From: Frankiales bacterium
Lineage (GTDB): Bacteria > Actinomycetota > Actinomycetes > Mycobacteriales > SCTD01
NCBI GenBank assembly: GCA_025965615.1
Contig: JAOPWP010000016.1
Location: 1-33,785, forward strand
Length of the DNA: 33,785 nt
Reading direction: 5' to 3'
Shown here: piece after piece, positions 20,144-28,008 of the stretch
How positions within the stretch are numbered: position 1 is the stretch's first letter
How the letters are laid out: every line of letters begins with the position of its first letter
Notes under the pieces: model-generated
Seen by the model: the letters and a program-made list of their open reading frames with translations, nothing else
What the model was told of the DNA's origin: nothing
Database searches by the model: none
Position numbers and translations under genes: made by a program

Positions 20144-20185
20144 CGGGGCCGGCAGCTAGCGGGGTCGGCAGCTAGCGGGGTCGGC
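20138..20185. repeat. Three tandem 16-bp units (agctagcggggYcggc) at the convergent junction of the AI-2E gene and ffh
   Basis: 20138 agctagcggggccggc / 20154 agctagcggggtcggc / 20170 agctagcggggtcggc; each unit carries GCTAGC. Confidence 0.95.
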
Positions 20186-21776
20186 GGAGCCCGAACGGGT
20201 CCGGGCCCGAACCCCCGCGGGACGGTCCCGGGGGCAGCCCCGCGCCAGGCGTGCTCCCCGGGAGCTGCAGCCCCTGGGGCAGTGCGCTCGGCAGGCCCTT
20301 CGGCAGACCTGCCGGCGGGCCCGCGCCCTGACCCGGCGGGAGCGCCTGGACCCTGCTCGGCCCGCCCCCGGCGCGTCCCGGACCCTTCTTGCCCTTCTTG
20401 CCCTGCGCGCCCTTCTTGCCCGAGCGCTGTGCCTTGCGCCCGGCCCCGGGCATGCCCGGCATGCCCATGCCGGCCATGCCACCCATCTGCTTCATCATCT
20501 TCTGGGCGTCGTAGAACCGGTCGACCAGGTTGTTCACCTCGGTGACCGACGTGCCCGACCCCTTGGCGATGCGGAGCCGGCGCGAGGCGTTCAGGACCTT
20601 GGGCGTGTGCCGCTCCTGGGGGGTCATCGACCGGATGATCGCGGCGATCCGATCGATGTCGGAGTCCTTGACCTGGTCGAGGGCCTCCTTCATCTGGCCC
20701 ATGCCCGGGAGCATGCCGAGCAGGCTGGTGATCGAACCCATCTTCTTGACCTGGACCATCTGCTCGAGGAAGTCCTCGAGGTCGAAGTCCTCCCCGCTCT
20801 GGAGCTTGCCGGCCATGCGCTCGGCCTGGTCGGCGTCGAAGTGCTGCTCCGCCTGCTCGATCAGGGTGAGCACGTCGCCCATGCCGAGGATCCGCGAGGC
20901 CATGCGCTCGGGGTGGAAGACGTCGAAGTCGCTGAGCTTCTCGCCGGTCGAGGCGAACAGGATGGGCTGGCCGGTCAGGTGCCGTACGGACAGGGCTGCC
21001 CCACCCCGGGCGTCGCCGTCGAGCTTGGTGAGCACGACGCCGGTGAAGCCGACGCCCTCCTGGAAGGCCTGGGCGGTGACCACGGCGTCCTGGCCGATCA
21101 TCGCGTCGACGACGAACAGCACCTCGTCGGGCTGCACGGCGTCGCGGATGTCGGCGGCCTGGCGCATGAGCTCGGCGTCGATGCCGAGCCGTCCGGCGGT
21201 GTCGACGACGACCACGTCGTGGTTCATCCGCCGCGCGTGCTCGACGCCCGTACGGGCCGCCTCCACCGGGTCGCCGACGCCGCTGCCGGCGAAGGGGGCG
21301 AAGACGTCGACCCCGGCCTGACCGCCGACCACCTGGAGCTGCTGCACCGCGCTCGGGCGCTGCAGGTCGCAGGCGACGAGCAGCGGGACGTGCCCCTGCG
21401 CCTTCAGGTGCATCGCGAGCTTGCCGGCCAGCGTCGTCTTTCCGGCGCCCTGCAGGCCGGCCAGCATGACCACCGTCGGCCCGGTCTTGGCGTGGCGCAG
21501 CAGCCGCGTCTGGCCGCCGAGGATCGTGATGAGCTCCTCGTTCACGATCTTGACGACCTGCTGCGCCGGGTTCAGCGCCTGGCTGACCTCCGACCCGCGG
21601 GCCCGCTCCTTCACCGCCGCGATGAACGCCTTGACGACGGGCAGCGCGACGTCGGCCTCGAGCAGCGCGATGCGGATCTCGCGGGCGGTGGCGTCGATGT
21701 CGGCGTCGGACAGCCGTCCCTTCCCGCGCAGGGAGGTGAACACCTTGTCGAGCCGGTCGGACAGCGTGTCGAACAT
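20172..21776 (-). CDS. ffh: Signal recognition particle protein Ffh
   Basis: MLAGLQGAGKTTLAGKLAMHLKAQG, VVVDTAGRLGIDAELM, LTKLDGDARGGAALSVRHLTGQPILFASTGEKLSDFDVF; Met-rich M domain MMKQMGGMAGMGMPGMPG; long Lys then Pro/Gly tail. Confidence 0.97.
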   Translation of the reverse strand: MFDTLSDRLDKVFTSLRGKGRLSDADIDATAREIRIALLEADVALPVVKAFIAAVKERARGSEVSQALNPAQQVVKIVNEELITILGGQTRLLRHAKTGPTVVMLAGLQGAGKTTLAGKLAMHLKAQGHVPLLVACDLQRPSAVQQLQVVGGQAGVDVFAPFAGSGVGDPVEAARTGVEHARRMNHDVVVVDTAGRLGIDAELMRQAADIRDAVQPDEVLFVVDAMIGQDAVVTAQAFQEGVGFTGVVLTKLDGDARGGAALSVRHLTGQPILFASTGEKLSDFDVFHPERMASRILGMGDVLTLIEQAEQHFDADQAERMAGKLQSGEDFDLEDFLEQMVQVKKMGSITSLLGMLPGMGQMKEALDQVKDSDIDRIAAIIRSMTPQERHTPKVLNASRRLRIAKGSGTSVTEVNNLVDRFYDAQKMMKQMGGMAGMGMPGMPGAGRKAQRSGKKGAQGKKGKKGPGRAGGGPSRVQALPPGQGAGPPAGLPKGLPSALPQGLQLPGSTPGAGLPPGPSRGGSGPDPFGLRRPR

Positions 21777-21946
21777 GGGTCCCCAGCAGCGTCGGAAGCG
21801 GTCGGACCAGCCTACGTGGGCGGTGGACTGCTCCACCGGGGTCCGCACCGTTGCGCCGATCAGGCCTACAGGAGCCCCGCGCGCGATCCGATGCAAGCAG
21901 GGTGCCCGTGATCTGTGCCGGGCCGGCACCGGACAGGAGGAGGGAC

Positions 21947-22600
21947 GTGACGCGGGACCGAGGCAGGACGCACCCGCGCCTGCGGCAGCCCTCCCGGCTC
22001 GGCGCCGCCGGCGTCCTGGCTGCGGTGACGCTGAGCACGCCCTTCCTGGCTCTGCCCGCGGCGGCAGCGGACACGCCGACGATCAACTGCGACACCGTGT
22101 CGAGGTCCTCCTCGGACTGGCAGAAGTGCACGAGCCTGGTCGGTACGGCGAAGTGCGTGTGGAACAACGGGAACGGCACCTACACGCTGGCCATGGGATT
22201 CCAGAACCCGACCGACGCCAACCTGTACGCCAAGATCCCGGTCAACGGCTCCCGCACCATCAACAGCTTCACCGCGACCGGCGGCTCGGCGGGCAACCCC
22301 GGCCACCTGGCCCTGTTCCCCCCCGGCACCTACACCACAGCGTTCACGGTCACGTGGTCGCCGACGTCCAGCTCGGACCCGGTGACCTGGACCCTCGTCG
22401 ACGACGTGAAGGCCTGGAACCGCAGGCACACCCCGTGCGCGACCAAGCCGGTCCCGGTCGTGGGCAGTGCTGCGGGCCTGGCGCTGGGCGCCCTCGGGGT
22501 GACCGCCCTGCTCGGCCTGGCCTCGGCCCGCAGGAACCGTCTCGTCGCTGCCCTCAGGCGCCTTCCGGTCGTCGGGAGAGCGGGGCCCCGCGCCTCGTAG
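21947..22600 (+). CDS. Secreted/surface protein with signal peptide and PEP-CTERM-like C-terminal TM-basic segment
   Basis: Signal peptide RLGAAGVLAAVTLSTPFLALPAAAADT; four Cys in ectodomain; C-terminus TKPVPVVGSAAGLALGALGVTALLGLASARRNR...; GTG 21947 preceded by AGGAGGAGGG. Confidence 0.75.
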   Translation: MTRDRGRTHPRLRQPSRLGAAGVLAAVTLSTPFLALPAAAADTPTINCDTVSRSSSDWQKCTSLVGTAKCVWNNGNGTYTLAMGFQNPTDANLYAKIPVNGSRTINSFTATGGSAGNPGHLALFPPGTYTTAFTVTWSPTSSSDPVTWTLVDDVKAWNRRHTPCATKPVPVVGSAAGLALGALGVTALLGLASARRNRLVAALRRLPVVGRAGPRAS

Positions 22601-22617
22601 CGGCCGATCAGGCCGCT
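22599..22617. terminator. 7-bp inverted repeat overlapping convergent stop codons
   Basis: AGCGGCC-gatca-GGCCGCT; contains the TAG end of 21947..22600 and the TGA of 22608..23330. Confidence 0.5.
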
Positions 22618-23330
22618 GGCGCCAGCAGGCGGTCCACGGCGTCGGCCAGCGTGACCGCGGAGAACCAGGGCGGGCAGGGGCCGTCCGGGGCGTCGACGTA
22701 CTCGCCGGTCCTCACCCGGACGCTGGGCAGTCCTGCTGCCTGCGCTCCCGCGCAGTCCTTGGCCGGCCGGTCCCCGACGTGCACAGCAGCGGCCGGGCTG
22801 ACACCGATCCGGCGCAGCGCCTCCACGAACGCGGCCGGGTGCGGCTTGCGCACGGCGCGCCCTCCGAGCTCGTCGCTGATGACGACGGTGTCGACGAGCC
22901 GTTCGACCCCCAGGGCGGCGACCTTCGCCCGCTGCACGGTCGGGTTGCCGTCCGTGACGACGGCGAGGAGCAGTCCGTGGGCCCGCAGGCGCCGGAGGGC
23001 GTCCTCCGCACCGGGGTAGTAGGGCAGGACCTCAGGGGCGTGCCCGGCGAAGGCCCCCACCAGCTCGGGCACCAGCGCCAGGTCGGCGCCCACCAGGCCG
23101 AGGGCCGCGTCGATGATGCCGCCCCGGTCACTGCCACGGGCGGCGGTCTCCTGCAGCGCCGCCAGCAGGGCTGCGACCGGCACCCCGCGCCGGCCTCCCG
23201 CCTCCGCCACGCGGTGCCAGGCGCCTGCGAGCCAGCTCGCCTGCGGGAAGAGCGTGTCGTCCAGGTCCAGGGTGACCGCGCGGATCGGCGGCCGTGCGCC
23301 ACCGGACGACGGCAGGCGCCCGCCCGTCAT
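22608..23330 (-). CDS. HAD family hydrolase
   Basis: VTLDLDDTLFPQ (motif I DxDxT), VVTDGNPTVQRAKV, KPHPAAFVEALRRIGVSPAAAVHVGDRPAKDCAGAQAAG. Confidence 0.92.
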   Translation of the reverse strand: MTGGRLPSSGGARPPIRAVTLDLDDTLFPQASWLAGAWHRVAEAGGRRGVPVAALLAALQETAARGSDRGGIIDAALGLVGADLALVPELVGAFAGHAPEVLPYYPGAEDALRRLRAHGLLLAVVTDGNPTVQRAKVAALGVERLVDTVVISDELGGRAVRKPHPAAFVEALRRIGVSPAAAVHVGDRPAKDCAGAQAAGLPSVRVRTGEYVDAPDGPCPPWFSAVTLADAVDRLLAPAA

Positions 23331-24481
23331 CCGGGGCCGACAGCACGCAGCAGTCCGGCGGGCGTACTCCCCAGAGCGGGCTCGGTCGGCGCCAGCAGTC
23401 GCCGGATGCCCGGCTCGGCCAGCACGTCGCTCACCTGCCGTGCCGTGTCACCCGTCCCGTACGGGCACGCGAGCCCGGCGACGCGCTCGAGGACGGCAGG
23501 CGTGGTGAGCGCCCGGACGGCGTCGAGGACGGCGTCCGCCGCCATCCCGGTGAGGAGCACGGCACCCGAGTGCACCCCCTCCCACCGGGGCGTGGTGTGG
23601 CGCATCACGACGCTCGGGACCCCGAACCACGCCGCTTCCTCCTGCAGGCCACCGCTGTCGGTGACGACGACCCGGGAGGAGGCGAGCGCCCGCAGCAGCT
23701 CCTCGTAGGGGAGCGGTTCGCACACGAGGACGCCCGCGGCTCCGGAGACCTCCTCGAGCAGCCCCGCCCGGGTCAGCCGGTCCCGGGTCCTCGGGTGCAG
23801 GGGGAAGGTGACCGGTCCGTGCTCGGCGCCGAGCCTGCGGACCAGGTCGACCAGTTCGAGCAGTCGCCCCGGGTCGTCGACGTTCGTCGCTCGATGAGCG
23901 GTCAGCAGCACACCGGCCCGCTCGCCGACCGGCCGCACCGCGACACCGGAGTGCACGACCGCGTCGATGACGGGGTTCCCGACCACTCGTACCCGCTCAG
24001 CAGGGACCCCGTCGTCTGCGAGGAACCGGGCGGCGAGGGCCGTCGGCGCGAAGTGCACCGTGGCGAGGGCGACCATCATCCGGCGGTTGACCTCCTCGAC
24101 CGAACGGGGGTTGAACGAGCGCAGCCCGGCCTCCAGGTGCAGCACGCCGATCCCGCGGCTCCGGGCCGCCATCGCCACCAGCGGAGCCGTGTAGGTGTCG
24201 CCGAGGACGAGGACCGCGTCAGCCGGGTGCTGGGCGACGTCGTCGAAGGCCGCCGCGAGCAGCGAGCCCAGCCGGTCGCCCTCGCTCCCGCGCAGCTGCC
24301 ACGCCGCGTCGGGACGGATCCTGGCCTCGTCGAACAGGTCGCCGTACATGCGGGCGTCGACGTGCTGGCCGGTGGCGATGCAGCGCACCGCGTGACCGTC
24401 CTCGATCAGCGCCCGGACGACCGGCGCGAGCTTGATGACCTCGGGGCGGGTGCCGACGGGCACGGTCAGGCGGAGCGTCAC
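23327..24481 (-). CDS. UDP-N-acetylglucosamine 2-epimerase (non-hydrolysing) family
   Basis: VGTRPEVIKLAPVVRAL, VLGDTYTAPLVA, HLEAGLRSFNPRSVEEVNRRM, VVTDSGGLQEEAAWFGVPSVVMRHTT. Confidence 0.88.
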   Translation of the reverse strand: MTLRLTVPVGTRPEVIKLAPVVRALIEDGHAVRCIATGQHVDARMYGDLFDEARIRPDAAWQLRGSEGDRLGSLLAAAFDDVAQHPADAVLVLGDTYTAPLVAMAARSRGIGVLHLEAGLRSFNPRSVEEVNRRMMVALATVHFAPTALAARFLADDGVPAERVRVVGNPVIDAVVHSGVAVRPVGERAGVLLTAHRATNVDDPGRLLELVDLVRRLGAEHGPVTFPLHPRTRDRLTRAGLLEEVSGAAGVLVCEPLPYEELLRALASSRVVVTDSGGLQEEAAWFGVPSVVMRHTTPRWEGVHSGAVLLTGMAADAVLDAVRALTTPAVLERVAGLACPYGTGDTARQVSDVLAEPGIRRLLAPTEPALGSTPAGLLRAVGPG

Positions 24482-25983
24482 TGCTCGATGATCTCGCTGA
24501 AGTAGCGCATCATGCGGACGCCAGGACGAGCCACGAGCCGCTCGGGGCGCATGGGCAGCCCCATGATCGCGCGCAGGTGCTCCTCGACGAGGTCCGCGCC
24601 TGCCGCCAGGCTCAGGGGGAGGCCGCCGGAGAACCGGGGGTTGACCTCGTGGACGGTCACCGTGCCGTCGTCAGCGACGAAGCCCTGCACGTTGGCCGGT
24701 CCGAGCAGCCCGACGGCCTTGAGCACCAGGCCGGACACGTGCTCCACCTCGGCGGACTCGAAGGTCTCGCCCTTCACCGAGATGCCCGCCTTCGTGGCCA
24801 GGCGCCAGCGGGGCACCGCGCCGACGAGGACGCCCGACGGGTCCACCAGCGCGTCGCAGGTGAACTCCCGGCCCGTCAGCCGGGTCTGCACGATCGGGTC
24901 GGGCACCGCCGCGAGCGCCGCCTTGAGCTGTACGCGGTTGGTGCAGAGGACGACGTCGCGGGAGCCCCGTCCGTACCTCGGCTTCACGATCCACGGTCCG
25001 CGGCCCTCTGGGAGCTCGGCCAAGGTCGTGCTCGGCACGGGCAGCCCGGCCGCCACGGTCGTCTCGTGGAACGCCCACTTGTCGGTGCACCGCCGGACGG
25101 CGTCGGCGTCCGGGAGCAGCGTGCGCACACCGGCCTCGTCGAGGAAGGCCTTGGCCGCGATCAGGGCGGGGTACTCCTCCGCGACCGTGCAGATGATCGC
25201 CTGGACGTTGCTCACGGTCGATGCACGCACCAGGGCCGCGACGTACACCGGGTCCGTGCACACGGGCAGGACGTGCGACTCGTGCCCGAGCCGCAGGCCC
25301 GCGGCGAGGGGGTCGGCGTCCGCCGCGATGACGTAGTGGCCGCGCTCGCGGAGGGCCTGGATGACGCTGACCCCGGCGGCCCCGCCGGCACCGGTCACGA
25401 GGACGCGCGTCTGCCCGAGGGCATCCGGATCGTCGACTGCCGGATGGTGACCGAGCGCCCCGGAGTTCTCGGGGACGGCCGCGGAGTGGGTGTCGGTCTT
25501 GCGCTGGAACTTCCCCGAGCGCTCCGGGTCCAGGGAGGGGACGACGGCCACGCCCGCGACGCCGGCGAGCAGCGGCGGCCCGACGGGAGCGGCTGGGCGC
25601 AGCTCGGGGTGGCGGTCGATGAACGCGCGGGCCCACAGCCGCAGCTCCACGACGGCCGCCGTCGACGCGGGTTCCCACTGGCGTGCGGCGACGGTACGGG
25701 TGACCGCGCGGAGCACGGCGGGGTCGTCCTCCGAGTGGACGACGCGCAGCAGGGCCTTCGCGTTGGTGGCGAGTCCCACCTCGCCGGCGTGGGCCACCGC
25801 GTCTGCACGCACGAGGGGGTCGTCGCTGCGCAGGGCCGACCGCAGGACGGCCCGGATGCGCACGGCCCGGCTCGTCCGCCAGGCCACGGCCAGCAGCAGG
25901 ACCGCGCCGCCGACTGCCAGCAGCCAGTCGGCCGACAGACCCAGGCCGGTCTGTTGTGCGGCGAGGCCCGCGGAAGTGGTCAT
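24478..25983 (-). CDS. TM segment + HEAT-like region + ATP-grasp (CarB-like) fusion protein
   Basis: N-terminal TM (ADWLLAVGGAVLLLAVAWR), HEAT-like helices (SDDPLVRADAVAHAGEVGLATNAKALLRVVHSEDDPAVLRAVTRTV), Rossmann TRVLVTGAGGAAGVSVIQAL, ATP-grasp WIVKPRYGRGSRDVVL...VHEVNPRFSGGLPLSLAAGAD. Confidence 0.85.
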   Translation of the reverse strand: MTTSAGLAAQQTGLGLSADWLLAVGGAVLLLAVAWRTSRAVRIRAVLRSALRSDDPLVRADAVAHAGEVGLATNAKALLRVVHSEDDPAVLRAVTRTVAARQWEPASTAAVVELRLWARAFIDRHPELRPAAPVGPPLLAGVAGVAVVPSLDPERSGKFQRKTDTHSAAVPENSGALGHHPAVDDPDALGQTRVLVTGAGGAAGVSVIQALRERGHYVIAADADPLAAGLRLGHESHVLPVCTDPVYVAALVRASTVSNVQAIICTVAEEYPALIAAKAFLDEAGVRTLLPDADAVRRCTDKWAFHETTVAAGLPVPSTTLAELPEGRGPWIVKPRYGRGSRDVVLCTNRVQLKAALAAVPDPIVQTRLTGREFTCDALVDPSGVLVGAVPRWRLATKAGISVKGETFESAEVEHVSGLVLKAVGLLGPANVQGFVADDGTVTVHEVNPRFSGGLPLSLAAGADLVEEHLRAIMGLPMRPERLVARPGVRMMRYFSEIIEQ

Positions 25984-26029
25984 GGCGATCGATCGGATGA
26001 TCTCGGGAGGACCTTGAGACGACGGGCGC

Positions 26030-26566
26030 TCACAGGACGTCGCTGGTGCGCGCCGCCCGCGGAATCCGGGCCGAGGCGCTCGGGAGCAGCAGGTACAGCA
26101 TGAGCAGGAAGCCGCACAGGGTGTAGGCGAGTCCGAACACCGTCCCGACCCAGTCGTGCAGCAGGACCAGGCCGCCCGGGCCGAACTCGAGTCCGCCCCA
26201 GAGGGACAACGCGATCCGGGCCACGTTGCAGGACAGGACGAAGGTCGCGGCGACGCAGAAGGCCGCAGCCCTGCGGGGCACCGGTCCCCTGAGCACGCAC
26301 AAGGCGATGGCGCCGAGCGCCAGGATCGCGACGAGCGAGGAGCAGAAGGGGGTCAGGACCGCCCGGAAGGGCTCCTCCACCGGCGGCAGCACCTGGAACA
26401 CGTGTCCGGGGAGCACCGACACGTTCCCCCCGAACGCCCCGAACAGGGCGAGCACCGCGTTCTCCTCGAGCGTGCGCAGTGGGCCGTTGAGCAGGCGGAA
26501 CCCTCCGAGAGCGAGCCCGACGCTGAGGGCGAGCGCCAGCAGGACGCGCACCCGCCGCTCGGTCAC
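26030..26566 (-). CDS. Exosortase/archaeosortase-family transpeptidase-like membrane protein
   Basis: 178-aa multi-pass protein with ordered Cys-Arg-His signature: PFCSSLVAILALG (C75), RRAAAF...CNVARIALSLWGG (R117), GPGGLVLLHDWVGTVFGL (H137). GTG at 26566 overlaps the GT stop by 4 bp (GTGA). Confidence 0.8.
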   Translation of the reverse strand: MTERRVRVLLALALSVGLALGGFRLLNGPLRTLEENAVLALFGAFGGNVSVLPGHVFQVLPPVEEPFRAVLTPFCSSLVAILALGAIALCVLRGPVPRRAAAFCVAATFVLSCNVARIALSLWGGLEFGPGGLVLLHDWVGTVFGLAYTLCGFLLMLYLLLPSASARIPRAARTSDVL

Positions 26567-28008
26567 CGGGACCCGGTCGAGACGTCCAGGTCGACCCGCT
26601 CGGGCAGCTGCCGCCGCTCCGGCAGCGCCGACCACGACGATCGCGCGGTCTTGGCCCAGGAGTAGGGCCGTCCGAGCACACCTTCGATCCAGGCCCGCGT
26701 GCAGACGAGCATGAAGACGAAGAACAGGGGCGTCATCAGCACCATGGACACCGCGGCCCGCCGGGGGGCACGCCCCACCAGCAGGCCCACGGCGAGCTCG
26801 CAGAAGGGCCCGGCGAACAGCAGCGCGGCCAGCGGCAGCATCTCGAAGACGGTGATGGACGGGCCGATGCCGACCACGCGCAGCACGGCGCTGAGCAGGG
26901 AGATCGCGCAGAGCACGGGCACGTGGTAGACGAGCAGGAACATGATCGTCTCCAGCTTGCTCGCCCAGCTGAGGTGCGGTGACAGCAGCACGGCCTTGCG
27001 GTAGTCCCGCCACGCCTGCTGGTGCCCGCGGGCCCAGCGGTACCTCTGGGTCTTGAAGCGACGGAGGGTGGTGGCCCCCTCCTCGGTGTCGACGGCCATG
27101 ATGTCGTAGCGGATCGTGCCGCCGGTCAGCAGGACCCGGAGGGTCAGGTCGGTGTCCTCCGTGACGCTGGCCGGGTTCCAGCCACCGAGCTCGCGCAGCG
27201 TCGAGGCGCGGACGGCGCAGTTCGCCCCGCCGTAGGCCGGCAGCTCGAACAGGGCCTGCCGCCCGTACTCGTTGACGATGTAGCCGGAGAAGTAGTCGAT
27301 GGCGATGGACCGAGCGAGCCTGGCCTCCACGGAGTTGCGGATGACGCACCGGCCCTGCACCGCATCGACCCGGGGGTCCTGGAAGTGCCGGACGAGGCAG
27401 CCGATGACGTTGCGCCGCGGGATGTGGTCGGCGTCGAAGACGACGACGACCTCGCCCCGCGCGAGCTCGGCAGCGTCGTTGAGGGCGCCCGACTTCCCGC
27501 CGCCGGCACCCGGCAGACGGTGCAGCACGCGGATGTGGGACTCCGAGACGGTCAGCTCGTCCAGCAGCGCGCCCGTGCCGTCGGTCGAGCCGTCGTCCAC
27601 CAGGATGATCTCGAGCCGCGACCGCGGGTAGTGCAGGGCGACCAGGCCCTGGACCAGGGCCCTCGCGACGAGGGCCTCGTCGTGGCAGGCGACGAGCACG
27701 GAGACGTTCGGCTGGTACTGCAGGTCCACGTCGACGCGGTCGTACAGGTCGTCCCCCGCCCACCGCACCGCCGCAGCGGCGAAGGCCACGTGGCGCAGGA
27801 AGAAGGCGAGGAAGGCCAGGTTGATCAGGACCGTCGCCCCGACGAGGACCGAGCCGATGCCGAAGGCGGCCACGGCGACCAGGGCCGCACCGCCCAGGAC
27901 CAGGAACGTCCACGGGGCGCCCTCGGGCCGACCGCGCTGACCGCTGGGCAGCGCGGCCGGGCCCCTCAGCGGAGGGGGCAGCGGAGGCTGGGCAACGCTG
28001 GGGATCAC
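26563..28008 (-). CDS. Processive family-2 glycosyltransferase (membrane polysaccharide synthase-like)
   Basis: VSVLVACHDEALVARALVQGL, ILVDDGSTDGTG, VVVFDADHIPRRNV, SVTEDTDLTLRVL, QRYRW (QxxRW), N- and C-terminal TM segments. GTG at 28008 overlaps the PIG-L stop. Confidence 0.93.
   Translation of the reverse strand: MIPSVAQPPLPPPLRGPAALPSGQRGRPEGAPWTFLVLGGAALVAVAAFGIGSVLVGATVLINLAFLAFFLRHVAFAAAAVRWAGDDLYDRVDVDLQYQPNVSVLVACHDEALVARALVQGLVALHYPRSRLEIILVDDGSTDGTGALLDELTVSESHIRVLHRLPGAGGGKSGALNDAAELARGEVVVVFDADHIPRRNVIGCLVRHFQDPRVDAVQGRCVIRNSVEARLARSIAIDYFSGYIVNEYGRQALFELPAYGGANCAVRASTLRELGGWNPASVTEDTDLTLRVLLTGGTIRYDIMAVDTEEGATTLRRFKTQRYRWARGHQQAWRDYRKAVLLSPHLSWASKLETIMFLLVYHVPVLCAISLLSAVLRVVGIGPSITVFEMLPLAALLFAGPFCELAVGLLVGRAPRRAAVSMVLMTPLFFVFMLVCTRAWIEGVLGRPYSWAKTARSSWSALPERRQLPERVDLDVSTGSR

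Noticed and set aside
20607-21911. 434-aa plus-strand ORF over ffh
   Set aside because: Antisense shadow of ffh; His/Glu/Asp/Leu pattern is a reverse-frame artefact.
26030-27913. 627-aa minus ORF as a single protein
   Set aside because: Only the last 178 codons (26030..26566) are the real exosortase-like gene; the rest is out-of-frame with the GT2 gene.
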